NCBI RefSeq assembly: GCF_002286775.1
Contig: NZ_NSGJ01000001.1
Coordinates: 212,543 to 276,542, forward strand
Length of the DNA: 64,000 nt
Origin: Myroides sp. N17-2
Lineage (GTDB): Bacteria; Bacteroidota; Bacteroidia; Flavobacteriales; Flavobacteriaceae
Reading direction: 5' to 3'
Made by a program: the position numbers and the translations under genes. Numbering within the stretch: position 1 is the first letter of the stretch; every line of letters starts with the position of its first letter. The notes under the pieces were generated by a model. That model saw only the letters and a list, made by a program, of their open reading frames with translations, was not told where the DNA came from and did no database searches. This document shows, one piece after another, positions 46,840-56,930 of the stretch.

Positions 46840-48075
46840 TTAACCTACTAATTCCTGTTCACTTCTGATCTCTAGTTGTCTCTTTAGTTCAGCTTGTAGT
46901 CTATCCTCTTCTTCCTTTCTCTCCAACTCTTGTGCTCTTAATTCCTCCTCTTTCTTAGTAACACTAAGAATAACACCGAGAGAAATACACGTCATCCATA
47001 CTGAAGTACCTCCACTACTTATCAAAGGTAGTGTCTGCCCCGTAGTAGGTAACAATGATACTGCTACTCCCATATTAATAAGCGCTTGGGATATGAAATA
47101 AATTCCTAGTCCCATGACGAGTAATTTACCAAACATACTAGGTGCTTTATGTGCTGCTATTAAGAACCTAAAAAAAAGGTAGAGATATAAAAACAAAATA
47201 GAAAGCCCTCCTACTATACCATATTCTTCAACAATAATCGCATAGATAAAATCGGAAGAAGACTGAGGTAAAAAGTTCTTTTGGATACTCTTTCCAGGTC
47301 CTTTTCCAAATAGTCCACCCGAGGCGATTGCTATCTTTGCATTATCAACTTGATATAAATCCTTACCTGCCTTATCAGCACTAGCATATCTATCTATACG
47401 ACTTATCCATGTATCAACACGGTTAGGCATAGCACCGGGAAAAGCTTTAGCTAAAAGTACAAACATACCCACCATAACAATTCCTCCCATCAAGATACCA
47501 AACAAATACTTCCAAGGGTATCTACCTATGAACGCCAACCCAAGAACCATAGCAAATATTATAGCTGCTGTCGAAAAATTTGAAGGCAAAATAAGAGCCA
47601 AAACCGCAACTACAGGTAGCCATAACTCATATAGTGATTGTTTAAAAACAAATGGTTTAGACTGAATACTCACTAAGTACTGAGCCACATAACCAATCAA
47701 AACAATAGCTGCAATCGCTGAAGGCTGTATTTGTACAAAATATAAATCTAACCATCTATTCGCATTAGCACCACCTATCGTTCTTCCTTGGAACATTGTA
47801 ACAAATAGAAGAATAATAGCAACAGGCATTCCGTATATAATATATTTCCTAAACTTAGTATAGTCCATCTTATGTACTAGGTACATAGAAAATAAACTAA
47901 TAGATAAATAAACGAAATGTTTTAATAGATAAGAGAAAGTAGACTTCCCCGTACCTATTGTATAAACTAAGTTAGTACTTGCACTATAAACAGGCACAAA
48001 CGAGAATAAGGCCAGTAAAAATATCACTGTCCATATATGTTTATCACCATATAAATTTGCAACTAACTTTTTCAT
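46840..48075 (-). CDS. ftsW: Septal peptidoglycan polymerase FtsW
   Basis: A multi-pass SEDS glycosyltransferase that polymerises lipid II at the septum with FtsI. About ten hydrophobic helices are visible. SEDS features are LYFVQIQPSAIAAIVLIGYV, the SSSDFIYAIIVEEYG loop and PTTGQTLPLISSGGTS. The last about 35 residues form a charged Arg/Glu coil in the cytoplasm. It is between murD and murG, in cluster order. RodA is the related elongation paralogue, but this context points to FtsW. Confidence 0.95.
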   Translation of the reverse strand: MKKLVANLYGDKHIWTVIFLLALFSFVPVYSASTNLVYTIGTGKSTFSYLLKHFVYLSISLFSMYLVHKMDYTKFRKYIIYGMPVAIILLFVTMFQGRTIGGANANRWLDLYFVQIQPSAIAAIVLIGYVAQYLVSIQSKPFVFKQSLYELWLPVVAVLALILPSNFSTAAIIFAMVLGLAFIGRYPWKYLFGILMGGIVMVGMFVLLAKAFPGAMPNRVDTWISRIDRYASADKAGKDLYQVDNAKIAIASGGLFGKGPGKSIQKNFLPQSSSDFIYAIIVEEYGIVGGLSILFLYLYLFFRFLIAAHKAPSMFGKLLVMGLGIYFISQALINMGVAVSLLPTTGQTLPLISSGGTSVWMTCISLGVILSVTKKEEELRAQELERKEEEDRLQAELKRQLEIRSEQELVG

Positions 48076-48080
48076 CTTTC

Positions 48081-49412
48081 TTATAGATTATTTACTTCTG
48101 CTTTAAACTGAAGTCCTCTATCCTCATAATTTTTAAACAAATCAAAACTTGCACAAGCAGGTGATAATAATACTGTATCCCCACTATCTGCAAAACGTTG
48201 AGCCATCTTTACAGCATCTTCCATACTTTGTACTTCAATCAAGTTGTCTACAACACTTTCATAAGCAGCTTTGATTTTAGAGTTATCGACTCCTAAACAA
48301 ATAATACTCTTTACTTTCTCTCTAACAAGTGGCATTAACTCATCATAATCATTTCCTTTATCCACCCCGCCCACAATCCATATAGTGGGAGCCTTCATAC
48401 TTTCTAGAGCAAAGAATGTTGCATTAATATTTGTTGCTTTTGAATCATTGATATATTGAACATTCTCAACCTTCATTACCTTTTCTAATCGATGCTCAGC
48501 TCCTTGAAAATCTGATAAACTTTCACGAATACTTTGCTTTCTGATTCTCTTTAATTGAGCCACAGCTGTTGCAGCCATAGCATTTTTAACGTTGTGTTTC
48601 CCCTCAACACCAAGCTCGCTTATCGGTAATATAAGTGTTTCCTTATCCATAGCTACCACAATATTTTGCCCTTCTAGATAAGCACCATATTCTAACTTTT
48701 TAGAAATAGAGAAAGGCACTTTCTTAGCAGCAGTTTTATTATTAGTTAACCAACGTTGAATCTCCACATCATCATAATCATAGATTAGATAATCCTCTTT
48801 GGTTTGATTCATCGTAATCCTAAACTTAGCATTGATATAATTTTCATACTTATAATCATATCTATCTAAGTGATCTGGGCTAATATTAGTAATAACAGCT
48901 ATATGAGGTCTATATTCTCGTATGCCATCTAATTGAAAACTACTTAACTCAAGAACAAAACATTTCTCAGGATGTACAGCTACTTGCTTAGCATAACTGT
49001 CTCCAATATTTCCTCCTATACCAACGTTTAACCCTCCTTTACTTAATAAATGATACGTTAGCATCGTCGTTGTAGTCTTCCCATTACTACCTGTTATAGC
49101 TACAGATGGTTCTGTATTGAAAGTATATGCGAACTCTATCTCTGATATTACATCGATATCAGCTGCTAATACTTTTTGAATAATAGCTACTTTATCTGGT
49201 ATACCAGGGCTTTTCACTACTATATTTCCACTTAATATCTCTTCTTCTGTATGCTTCTCTTCTTCCCAACGAATATCAAACTCGTTAAGAATAGCTTTAT
49301 ATTTATCACTAATCACTCCAAAGTCTGATACAAACACATCATACCCTTTGGTCTTGGCTAAGACAGCAGTTCCTACGCCACTCTCTCCTGCACCTAATAC
49401 TATCACTTTCAT
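48081..49412 (-). CDS. murD: UDP-MurNAc-L-Ala-D-Glu ligase MurD
   Basis: Adds D-Glu to UDP-MurNAc-L-Ala. The N-terminal VIVLGAGESGVGTAVLAK, the P-loop ITGSNGKTTTTMLTYHL, LELSSFQLDGI and YINDSKATNINATFFALE are MurD features. The length of 443 is normal. It lies 1 bp after mraY and 5 bp before ftsW, which implies translational coupling. Confidence 0.97.
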   Translation of the reverse strand: MKVIVLGAGESGVGTAVLAKTKGYDVFVSDFGVISDKYKAILNEFDIRWEEEKHTEEEILSGNIVVKSPGIPDKVAIIQKVLAADIDVISEIEFAYTFNTEPSVAITGSNGKTTTTMLTYHLLSKGGLNVGIGGNIGDSYAKQVAVHPEKCFVLELSSFQLDGIREYRPHIAVITNISPDHLDRYDYKYENYINAKFRITMNQTKEDYLIYDYDDVEIQRWLTNNKTAAKKVPFSISKKLEYGAYLEGQNIVVAMDKETLILPISELGVEGKHNVKNAMAATAVAQLKRIRKQSIRESLSDFQGAEHRLEKVMKVENVQYINDSKATNINATFFALESMKAPTIWIVGGVDKGNDYDELMPLVREKVKSIICLGVDNSKIKAAYESVVDNLIEVQSMEDAVKMAQRFADSGDTVLLSPACASFDLFKNYEDRGLQFKAEVNNL

Positions 49413-49413
49413 A

Positions 49414-50625
49414 CTATCTTATCTTTAAAGAAACAATACAGAAAATCCCTAACAATATTCCAATAATCCAAAATCGGGTAACAATCTTACTTTCGTGATA
49501 TCCCTTTTTTTGAAAATGATGATGCAAAGGAGACATTAAAAATATCCTTCTTCCCTCTCCATATCTTTTCTTAGTATATTTAAAATATGCTACTTGAAGT
49601 ACCACAGACAAATTCTCCGCTAAAAAGATACCACATAACACAGGTATGATTAACTCCTTACGCACTGCGATAGCTAATACAGCTATTATCCCTCCTATAG
49701 TTAAACTTCCTGTATCTCCCATAAACACTTGAGCAGGATAAGTATTATACCACAAGAATCCAATCAACGCTCCCATAAAGGAAGCTATAAAGACGGTCAT
49801 CTCACCTGAATGTGGGATATACATAATATTCAAATAACCTGACAAAACAACGTTACCTGAAATAAACGCAAAAATTCCCAACACAAATGTTGAGATTGCA
49901 GAAGTACCGGCGGCTAGTCCATCAATACCATCTGTAAGATTGGCTCCATTCGACACAGCTGTAACAATGAATATCACGATAGGTATAAATATTAACCAAG
50001 TATACTTCTCTGCACCTTCACCAAGCCAACTAATCAAAATAGAATAGTCAAACTCATTATCTTTTAAGAAAGGAATAGTTGTCGCTGTTGATTTCACATC
50101 ATATCGGCTTGCTACTTCTTCTACTAGAACACGATTTGCAGGCATTTCACGTACTGTCACACTTGGACTAAAATAAAGTACTGATCCTACGATCAACCCT
50201 AACCCTACCTGTCCTATTACTTTAAATCTTCCTTTTAATCCTTCTTTGTCCTTCTTTTTCATTTTTAGATAATCATCTAAAAATCCTATCGCTCCCATCC
50301 ATACTGTCGTTAACAATAAAAGCAAGACATAGGTATTATTCAGTTTAGCAAATAATAATACTGGAATTAAAGTAGCTACTATAATTATAATCCCTCCCAT
50401 CGTAGGTGTACCTGACTTCTCTTTTTGCCCTTCTAATCCAAGCTCACGAACGGTTTCACCTATTTGCAACTTATGTAAAAACTTAATAATTTTCTTACCA
50501 TAGATGATTGATATCAGCAACGAAAAAATCATTGCCATACCAGAGCGAAACGTAATGTAGTGAAACATTCCCGCGCCTGGAATTTTAAAATATTCATCTA
50601 AGTATTCAAATAAATTATATAACAT
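49414..50625 (-). CDS. mraY: Phospho-MurNAc-pentapeptide transferase MraY
   Basis: Makes lipid I by moving phospho-MurNAc-pentapeptide onto undecaprenyl phosphate. A multi-pass membrane protein (about ten helices) with the catalytic blocks [32 protein letters not shown] and [16 protein letters not shown]. An inserted segment of about 50 residues (from [12 protein letters not shown] to AEKYTW) is typical of Bacteroidota MraY and explains the length of 403, compared with about 360 in E. coli. It lies 18 bp after murE and 1 bp before murD. Confidence 0.97.
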   Translation of the reverse strand: MLYNLFEYLDEYFKIPGAGMFHYITFRSGMAMIFSLLISIIYGKKIIKFLHKLQIGETVRELGLEGQKEKSGTPTMGGIIIIVATLIPVLLFAKLNNTYVLLLLLTTVWMGAIGFLDDYLKMKKKDKEGLKGRFKVIGQVGLGLIVGSVLYFSPSVTVREMPANRVLVEEVASRYDVKSTATTIPFLKDNEFDYSILISWLGEGAEKYTWLIFIPIVIFIVTAVSNGANLTDGIDGLAAGTSAISTFVLGIFAFISGNVVLSGYLNIMYIPHSGEMTVFIASFMGALIGFLWYNTYPAQVFMGDTGSLTIGGIIAVLAIAVRKELIIPVLCGIFLAENLSVVLQVAYFKYTKKRYGEGRRIFLMSPLHHHFQKKGYHESKIVTRFWIIGILLGIFCIVSLKIR

Positions 50626-50643
50626 ACTGTAATCTCTCTTAAT

Positions 50644-52101
50644 CTATTGTTCTAAAAATTCAGTTACAATCTCTAAATCATTAAAATGATTTCTAACACC
50701 TTTAATCTCTTGGTAAGTCTCATGTCCTTTACCAGCGATTAAAATAATATCACCAGGTACCGCCTGTTGACAAGCTAGCTTTATCGCCTGCTTACGATCC
50801 TCTACCACGATTGTTTTCATAGTATTTTGAGGTTCTACTCCTGCTTCCATTTCTTCAAGAATAACACTTGGCTCTTCGAATCTAGGATTGTCAGAAGTAA
50901 ATATGACCTTGTTACTAAGCTCAGATGCTATCTGTGCCATTTCCGGTCTCTTTGTTTTATCTCTATTTCCTCCACATCCTACTACAGTAATCAACTGCTC
51001 ATTATAGGTACGGATAGAATTAATAGTCTCTATTACATTTTTAAGAGCATCAGGTGTATGCGCATAATCAACTATCGCAGTAACTTTCTTAGAAGACACC
51101 ACATATTGAAATCTTCCAGCTACACTTGTTAATTTACTAACTTCTATTAGTGCTTGTTCTTCACTTACTCCTAATTGTACAGCAGCACCATAGACTGCTA
51201 ATAAATTAGATGCATTAAATAAACCTATTAGTTGCACCCAAATCTCACGTTGATTAATCTTCATTAACATCCCCGAGAATTGACTCTCTAATACCTCTGC
51301 TTTATAATCAGCTACATTCTTAAGAGCATAAGTCTTAATAGTTGCCTTTGTATTCTGAGTCATTATTAAACCATTCTTATCATCCACATTAGTAATCGCA
51401 AACGCATCACTATTTAATTGATCAAAGAACATTTTCTTCGCATTTCTATACTCTGCGAAAGTCTTATGGTAATCTAAATGATCATGTGTCAGATTCGTAA
51501 ATATACCTCCGTCAAACTCTAGACTATGTGTACGCATCTGCACAATACCATGAGAACTCACTTCCATAAAACAATATTCACATCCAGCCTCGACCATCTC
51601 ATTTAAATAATAATTTATAGTTAATGAGTCAGGTGTTGTATGTGTTGCATTATAATCTACATCTCCAACTTTGATTACCACTGTAGATAATAACCCAGCT
51701 TGATAACCTAAGTTTTTAAACAAGGTATATAATAAGGTAGCAATAGTAGTTTTCCCATTTGTACCTGTTACTCCTACTAGCTTTAACTTTGAAGACGGAT
51801 TGTCATAAAAGTTACTAGCTACTACAGCAAGAGCTTTATTACTATCTTCTACTAATATATATGTAACACCTTTTGCTAGCTCTTCTGGCATCTTCTCACA
51901 GATAACTGCTTTTGCTCCGTCTTTAATCGCCTGACTTATATAATCATGACCATCAACTACTGTACCCGAAATAGCAACAAATAAAGTATCACTTGAAACC
52001 TCACGTGAATCAAATGCAATCTTCCCTATAGTAAGGTCTAAATCACCTCCTATAACAGAATTCATTTTTGCTGATTGTAATAACTCATTTAACTTTTTCA
52101 C
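50644..52101 (-). CDS. murE: UDP-MurNAc-tripeptide ligase MurE (meso-diaminopimelate)
   Basis: Adds the third amino acid to the peptidoglycan stem. Motifs are DSREVSSDTLFVAISG, the P-loop GVTGTNGKTTIATLLY, CFMEVSSHGIVQMR and VDYAHTPDALKNVI. The specificity motif DNPRFE indicates meso-diaminopimelate rather than lysine. The length of 485 is normal. It overlaps the 3' end of ftsI by 4 bp (ATGA). No murF or ddl is present in this cluster. Confidence 0.97.
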   Translation of the reverse strand: MKKLNELLQSAKMNSVIGGDLDLTIGKIAFDSREVSSDTLFVAISGTVVDGHDYISQAIKDGAKAVICEKMPEELAKGVTYILVEDSNKALAVVASNFYDNPSSKLKLVGVTGTNGKTTIATLLYTLFKNLGYQAGLLSTVVIKVGDVDYNATHTTPDSLTINYYLNEMVEAGCEYCFMEVSSHGIVQMRTHSLEFDGGIFTNLTHDHLDYHKTFAEYRNAKKMFFDQLNSDAFAITNVDDKNGLIMTQNTKATIKTYALKNVADYKAEVLESQFSGMLMKINQREIWVQLIGLFNASNLLAVYGAAVQLGVSEEQALIEVSKLTSVAGRFQYVVSSKKVTAIVDYAHTPDALKNVIETINSIRTYNEQLITVVGCGGNRDKTKRPEMAQIASELSNKVIFTSDNPRFEEPSVILEEMEAGVEPQNTMKTIVVEDRKQAIKLACQQAVPGDIILIAGKGHETYQEIKGVRNHFNDLEIVTEFLEQ

Positions 52102-54101
52102 GATAGTTCTAATACTACTTTTTGATTTCTAATTATTTTTTGACCAGCTATTATAGACTGGTTTTTTATCTTACCTATACCTTTAATTTCTACCTTTAAA
52201 CCTAAGTTTTCTAATAAAGGGACAGCGTCCATAGCATACATTCCCCTTACATCAGGCATCACTTCAAGGTCACCATTTACCTTATCATAATAATCTTTAT
52301 AACTAGTACGTACATCTGATGGCACTTCATCTATATTACTTAAACTAGTCGTCGTAGGCACATCTGTATAAATCTTCTGTGCAATACGTTTAAATACTGG
52401 TCCAGAAACATCCGCTCCATAATAACTCTTCGTTCTATCTGGTTTATGTATAATAACTATACATGAGTACTTAGGATTATCTATAGGAAAATATCCCGCA
52501 AAAGAAGATGAATAATACATATCCTTTCCCTTACCTTTTCCATAATTTACCTGAGCCGTTCCTGTCTTTCCTGCCATTGAGAAATTAGGAGAACTTAACT
52601 TTCTACCAGTACCTTTCTTTACCACATTAGCCAACACAGCTTGTACTTGCTTAATAACCTGTGGTGATGCTATCTGAGGGTTTAAAACCTCTGGTTCAAA
52701 CTTAACCACTGTTTTATTAAACTCTTTGACTTCTGATACAAACATTGGTTTTACCATTACTCCATTATTTGCCACTGCATTATACAATGTAATCGTATGA
52801 AGTGGTGTAATAGAAATTCCGTATCCAAAAGCCATCCAAGGCAATGCTAATCCACTCCATCCTTTTTTCCCTGGTTTTGGTATATGTGGCACTCCTCCTC
52901 CTTTTATCGGAATATCTAGTGCTCTATCCATCCACAGTGATCCTAAATAATTAGTAAACTCACTTGGTTTATCCTTAAACCCTTCATTTACTGCCTGAGT
53001 TATCACTGTATTAGAAGAAACTTCTATACCTCTAGCCAAAGAGATTTTACCATATCCCCCCCATTTAGAGTCACGAACTCGAGCATTATAAAACTTCACT
53101 ACTCCTTCATTAGTATCATATACTCTAGCTGTATCGCTTTTACCTTTTTCTAATAGCGCTAGTAATGAAGCTAGTTTAAACGTTGACCCTGGTTCATGTT
53201 TTTCACCAATCGCATAATTTATAGTCTCATAATAATTACCACTTTCTGCTCTACCTAAATTAGAAATAGCTCTTATAGCACCAGTCTCTACTTCCATTAC
53301 TACCACACATCCATGATCTGCACTATAATACTCTAACTGTTTTAATAAAGCATGGTGTGCTATATCTTGAATATAAACATCTATAGTTGATACGACATCT
53401 TGTCCATCTATAGGTTCTATCTCATTTTCATCATTAATAGGCTTCCATTGATCTTTACCTAAACTCTGCATCTTACGACGCCCGTCTACTCCGCTTAAAT
53501 AAGAAGTAAATGCTCCCTCTATACCTACCCTTGAGAATGTATTATCCTCATTCTTTCTCTCATATCCTATAGTACGTTGGGCAATTCTACCTATTGGGTG
53601 TTGTCGTATTGTTTTTTGCAAAGAAATCAGTCCTCCTTTATAAGGACCTCTTTTAAGCAATGGAAAATTCTTAACTCGTACATATTGTGTATAACTTAAA
53701 TCTTTTGCTATAAACACATATCTACTACCATTCTTTCTAGCCTTTCTAAGCATATTCTCATAATAGCTAGAAGGCTTATTAAACATCACTCCTAATGAAT
53801 CAGATAATGGTTTTACATTCCCATAAAAATCTTTCTCACTTGGAGCTAAACCATCAAAACGAATTTCAAAGACCGGAACAGAAGTCGCTAATAAACTTCC
53901 ATCTGACGAATACACATTCCCTCTATTAGCAGGAATATCTTCTATCTTAACTCTGGTTTTATCTTGAGCTTTTGCTCTCAATTCTTTCCCCTCTACCCCT
54001 TGAATTTGAATCAAGCGATAAATAATTCCTCCCGCGAATAATAAAACCATCGCAGAGATAAGATATATATTCACATAAATATTTTTATTATTTAGCGCCA
54101 T
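52098..54101 (-). CDS. ftsI: Septal transpeptidase FtsI (PBP3) with C-terminal PASTA domain
   Basis: Cross-links septal peptidoglycan. A single N-terminal membrane helix (about 10-28) anchors it. The catalytic serine is S306 in STFK, with SSN at 362-364 and KTG at 512-514. A dimerisation domain precedes these. The C-terminus (about 615-667: MPDVRGMYAMDAVPLLENLG and on) is one PASTA domain, a binder of cell-wall or beta-lactam-like ligands. PASTA on FtsI is usual in Bacteroidota and absent in E. coli. It overlaps ftsL by 10 bp and murE by 4 bp. Confidence 0.96.
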   Translation of the reverse strand: MALNNKNIYVNIYLISAMVLLFAGGIIYRLIQIQGVEGKELRAKAQDKTRVKIEDIPANRGNVYSSDGSLLATSVPVFEIRFDGLAPSEKDFYGNVKPLSDSLGVMFNKPSSYYENMLRKARKNGSRYVFIAKDLSYTQYVRVKNFPLLKRGPYKGGLISLQKTIRQHPIGRIAQRTIGYERKNEDNTFSRVGIEGAFTSYLSGVDGRRKMQSLGKDQWKPINDENEIEPIDGQDVVSTIDVYIQDIAHHALLKQLEYYSADHGCVVVMEVETGAIRAISNLGRAESGNYYETINYAIGEKHEPGSTFKLASLLALLEKGKSDTARVYDTNEGVVKFYNARVRDSKWGGYGKISLARGIEVSSNTVITQAVNEGFKDKPSEFTNYLGSLWMDRALDIPIKGGGVPHIPKPGKKGWSGLALPWMAFGYGISITPLHTITLYNAVANNGVMVKPMFVSEVKEFNKTVVKFEPEVLNPQIASPQVIKQVQAVLANVVKKGTGRKLSSPNFSMAGKTGTAQVNYGKGKGKDMYYSSSFAGYFPIDNPKYSCIVIIHKPDRTKSYYGADVSGPVFKRIAQKIYTDVPTTTSLSNIDEVPSDVRTSYKDYYDKVNGDLEVMPDVRGMYAMDAVPLLENLGLKVEIKGIGKIKNQSIIAGQKIIRNQKVVLELS

Positions 54102-54451
54102 AACTTATCCCAACTACTTTCTGTTTTTATTTCTTCAGTTACTTTAATCTTTGTTGCTGGTGTTTCTGAAGGAAGAATTCCATCCTCCTCAAGGTTCTTA
54201 GTAATAGTTGACTCCATCTTCAATTCCATTAATTCAGATCTAGTATCAACAAATTCTGCACGCAGCATCTTTACTTCATGAGTCAACTTCGCAATCTTAA
54301 ATACTTTTGCCTCATACGACTGTGTATTACCAATTAACAATAAACTCAAAATAATTATATAAATAATAAATGCCCAAGTCTTAGCTGAGTTCTCATTAAC
54401 GAGAATCTTAGCCTTAATTATATCACCTGGACTATTTACTTTGTTTTTCAT
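54092..54451 (-). CDS. ftsL: FtsL-like division protein
   Basis: A 119-residue bitopic protein: a short cytoplasmic N-terminus, one helix (AFIIYIIILSLLLIGN, about 27-42), then a periplasmic coiled coil (LTHEVKMLRAEFVDTRSELM). This is the design of FtsL, which joins FtsB and FtsQ to activate FtsW-FtsI. Sequence conservation is low, so the call is from topology and position between rsmH and ftsI. Both neighbours overlap it (4 bp and 10 bp), indicating coupled translation. Confidence 0.88.
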   Translation of the reverse strand: MKNKVNSPGDIIKAKILVNENSAKTWAFIIYIIILSLLLIGNTQSYEAKVFKIAKLTHEVKMLRAEFVDTRSELMELKMESTITKNLEEDGILPSETPATKIKVTEEIKTESSWDKLWR

Positions 54452-55362
54452 TTTTTCTCAGCAATTCTCAATTTTGCAGAACGTGCTCTATTATTTATAG
54501 CAAGTTCCTCATCAGTTGGTATTATCAACTTACCTAATTGTTTCATTGGAACTTCAAATCTCCCATAGAAATCTTTCTCAGGCTCTCCTTCAAACATACC
54601 GTTCTTCATAAATCTCTTCACTAAGCGATCCTCTAATGAATGATACGATATAATACTTAATCGCCCTTCTGGCTTTAATATTTCAAGACTCTGTATCAAC
54701 ATTTCTTTTAATACATCCATCTCTTGGTTCACCTCAATACGAATTGCTTGATAAATTTGTGCCAAGATCTTAGCGCTTTTGTGAGCTGGTAAAAATCTTG
54801 CCAACACTACTTTCAATTCATCCGTATTCTTTATTGGTTCTTCAGTTCTTGCTTTCACTATTGCATTAGCAAGAGAACCAGCATTCTTTAATTCACCGTA
54901 CATGTAAAACATGTTTCTCAAATCAGCTTCTGCATACTCATTCACAACATTATATGCAGATATATCACCTGCTTGACTCATTCTCATATCCAACTCTCCG
55001 TCAAAACGAGTAGAAAATCCTCTTTCCGGAACATCAAACTGATGTGACGAAACACCTAAGTCTCCTAACACCCCATCCACTTCATTCACTCCATAAAAAC
55101 GCAAATAGCGTTTTAAATATCTAAAGTTTTGGTTTATCAAAGTAAACCTCGGATCATCAATAGCATTTGCTAACGCATCTTCATCTTGATCAAAAGCAAA
55201 CAATTTTCCCTCACTACCTAGTCGACTAAGTATCTCTCTAGAGTGTCCCCCTCCGCCGAAAGTAACATCTACATAAATTCCATTCGGATCTGTTATTAAT
55301 CCATCAATACTTTCCGTCAACAAAACGGGTCTGTGATATCCGTATTCTTCTTTACTCATCAA
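54448..55362 (-). CDS. rsmH: 16S rRNA (cytosine-1402-N4)-methyltransferase RsmH
   Basis: Methylates C1402 in the ribosomal P site. The start HRPVLLTESIDGLI, the SAM motif VDVTFGGGGHSREILSRLG, the block DGVLGDLGVSSHQFD and ISYHSLEDRLVKRFMK are family hallmarks. The length of 304 is normal. Its start overlaps mraZ by 11 bp; the second Met is at 55359. It was formerly called mraW and is the usual second gene of the dcw cluster. Confidence 0.97.
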   Translation of the reverse strand: MMSKEEYGYHRPVLLTESIDGLITDPNGIYVDVTFGGGGHSREILSRLGSEGKLFAFDQDEDALANAIDDPRFTLINQNFRYLKRYLRFYGVNEVDGVLGDLGVSSHQFDVPERGFSTRFDGELDMRMSQAGDISAYNVVNEYAEADLRNMFYMYGELKNAGSLANAIVKARTEEPIKNTDELKVVLARFLPAHKSAKILAQIYQAIRIEVNQEMDVLKEMLIQSLEILKPEGRLSIISYHSLEDRLVKRFMKNGMFEGEPEKDFYGRFEVPMKQLGKLIIPTDEELAINNRARSAKLRIAEKK

Positions 55363-55807
55363 AATTAATATTACTCATTACGTCCTGAGCCAACTCACCA
55401 AAATCAAAATCATCACCTTCCAATGTTGCCTCATACAACTTCTTATCCCATATTTCCATTATATTCACCTTAGACGAAAAAACAATATCCTTGCTAACTT
55501 TTGCAAAATCAATTAAATCTTTCGCTATCAAAAGACGCCCTGCATCATCTATCTCAACATTCTTTACTCCCGCCATAAAACGACGAATAAAAGCATCATT
55601 CTTCTTATCAAATGGGTTTAGTTTTCCGATTTTAATCATCATTTTCTCCCATTCAGCCATAGGCCACAACTCTAAACAACTTTCAAACACAGAGCGCTTC
55701 AATACAAAACCATCAGCAATACCAGGCAACTGCTTCTTTAGCGAAGCAGGTACTAGCACCCTTCCTTTGGCGTCTATTTTACACTCATATGTTCCGATTA
55801 TTGCCAT
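55352..55807 (-). CDS. mraZ: Transcriptional regulator MraZ
   Basis: The first gene of the dcw cluster, encoding a ring-forming DNA-binding protein with two AbrB-like domains. Each carries a DxxGR motif: CKIDAKGRVLVPASLKKQLP in the first and VEIDDAGRLLIAKDL in the second. The length of 151 is typical. It represses its own operon by binding GTGG-type direct repeats upstream; three such boxes with a 10-bp period are present at 55853-55881. Divergent from the hydrolase gene. Confidence 0.95.
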   Translation of the reverse strand: MAIIGTYECKIDAKGRVLVPASLKKQLPGIADGFVLKRSVFESCLELWPMAEWEKMMIKIGKLNPFDKKNDAFIRRFMAGVKNVEIDDAGRLLIAKDLIDFAKVSKDIVFSSKVNIMEIWDKKLYEATLEGDDFDFGELAQDVMSNINFDE

Positions 55808-55835
55808 AAATGCACTCCTATAAATATAATCTTAG

Positions 55836-55843
55836 CAAATGTA
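55836..55843 (-). promoter_or_regulatory. -7 element of the dcw operon
   Basis: TACATTTG on the minus strand lies 28 bp before the mraZ ATG. A TTG at 55861-55859 is 15 bp upstream, slightly short spacing, and is itself within an MraZ box. Confidence 0.6.
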
Positions 55844-55852
55844 GTTATTTTT

Positions 55853-55881
55853 TTACCACAATTTACCACTTTTCCCCACTT
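55853..55881 (-). promoter_or_regulatory. MraZ operator boxes
   Basis: On the minus strand AGTGGGGAAA, AGTGGTAAAT and TGTGGTAAAA follow each other, so GTGG recurs three times with a 10-bp period. The boxes overlap the -33 region. This matches the GTGG/TGGG-type direct repeats bound by MraZ in other bacteria. Confidence 0.75.
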
Positions 55882-56122
55882 TGTTGATAAGTTTTAGATA
55901 CTAAACCTAATATTTCAAGCAAATAGGGTAATCTATTGAGTTATAGCCTATAATTTTAAATTACCAAACCCTTTTCCATCACGCTTTTTAGGCAAATTAA
56001 TCACCGTTTTCAACTTAAATAATTTGTCAAAAAAGCTATAATAAAGAGAACAGAAACAAATAAAATAACACTTTAGCATTAAATTATTACTCCTTTTAGA
56101 AATATTCTCATATTTAAAAGCG
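55882..56122. other. Divergent intergenic region between mraZ and the hydrolase gene
   Basis: AT-rich spacer of about 240 bp between two diverging promoters. I see no other gene or RNA in it. Confidence 0.4.
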
Positions 56123-56130
56123 TATATTTG
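56123..56130 (+). promoter_or_regulatory. -7 element of the hydrolase-ysxC unit
   Basis: TATATTTG fits TAnnTTTG, 31 bp before the ATG at 56162. No -33 TTTG is clear. Confidence 0.5.
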
Positions 56131-56161
56131 TGGGAATTTAAAAATCGCATTTAGAAACTAC

Positions 56162-56929
56162 ATGGAGCGAACTTTAAAAGAAGATGGAAAATTCCGTTTT
56201 ATTGAGATTGGTGAAGGTACACCAATAGTCATCTTACACGGATTAATGGGAGGTCTGAGCAATTTTGATGGTGTTACAAATTTCTTCCCAAACAAAGGTT
56301 ACAAAGTAGTTCTTCCAGAACTTCCCCTTTACACTAACAGTATTTTAAAAACAAATGTAAAGGCGTTCGCAAAATTTGTAAAAGATTTTATCGACAGAAG
56401 AGGCTATAAAAATGTTATTCTACTAGGAAACTCTCTTGGTGGACATATTGCGTTGTACTTTGCTAAGATGTATCCTGAATATCTTCAAGCGATGATATTA
56501 ACAGGAAGCTCGGGTTTATATGAAAGCGCTATGGGAGACAGTTATCCTAAGCGTGGAGATTATGAATATATCAAGAAGAAAGCAGAAGATGTTTTCTTTC
56601 ATCCAGAAATAGCAACCAAAGAACTTGTAGACGAGGTATTTGCTACTGTTAATGATCGTATGAAAGTAATCAAGACTATTACTATCGCTAAAAGCGCGAT
56701 ACGACATAACATGTCTAAAGATTTACCAAAGATAAAAGTTCCTACTTGTTTAATTTGGGGACGTAACGATAAAGTAACTCCTCCTGAAGTAGCTGTAGAA
56801 TTCAACGAATTACTACCTGATTCTGATCTATATTGGATCGAAGAGTGTGGACATGCTGCTATGATGGAACACCCTGATCAGTTTAATGTATTATTAAACG
56901 ATTGGTTTATTAAAAGAAATATCAAATAA
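56162..56929 (+). CDS. Alpha/beta-fold hydrolase
   Basis: A 255-residue soluble hydrolase. The oxyanion-hole motif is [14 protein letters not shown], the nucleophile elbow is GNSLGG (Ser near residue 100), the acid is in [11 protein letters not shown] and the histidine in [16 protein letters not shown]. No signal peptide is present. The substrate is unknown; the family includes esterases and C-C hydrolases. It lies 1 bp before ysxC on the same strand and opposite mraZ, an arrangement I recall from related flavobacteria. Confidence 0.9.
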   Translation: MERTLKEDGKFRFIEIGEGTPIVILHGLMGGLSNFDGVTNFFPNKGYKVVLPELPLYTNSILKTNVKAFAKFVKDFIDRRGYKNVILLGNSLGGHIALYFAKMYPEYLQAMILTGSSGLYESAMGDSYPKRGDYEYIKKKAEDVFFHPEIATKELVDEVFATVNDRMKVIKTITIAKSAIRHNMSKDLPKIKVPTCLIWGRNDKVTPPEVAVEFNELLPDSDLYWIEECGHAAMMEHPDQFNVLLNDWFIKRNIK

Positions 56930-56930
56930 A

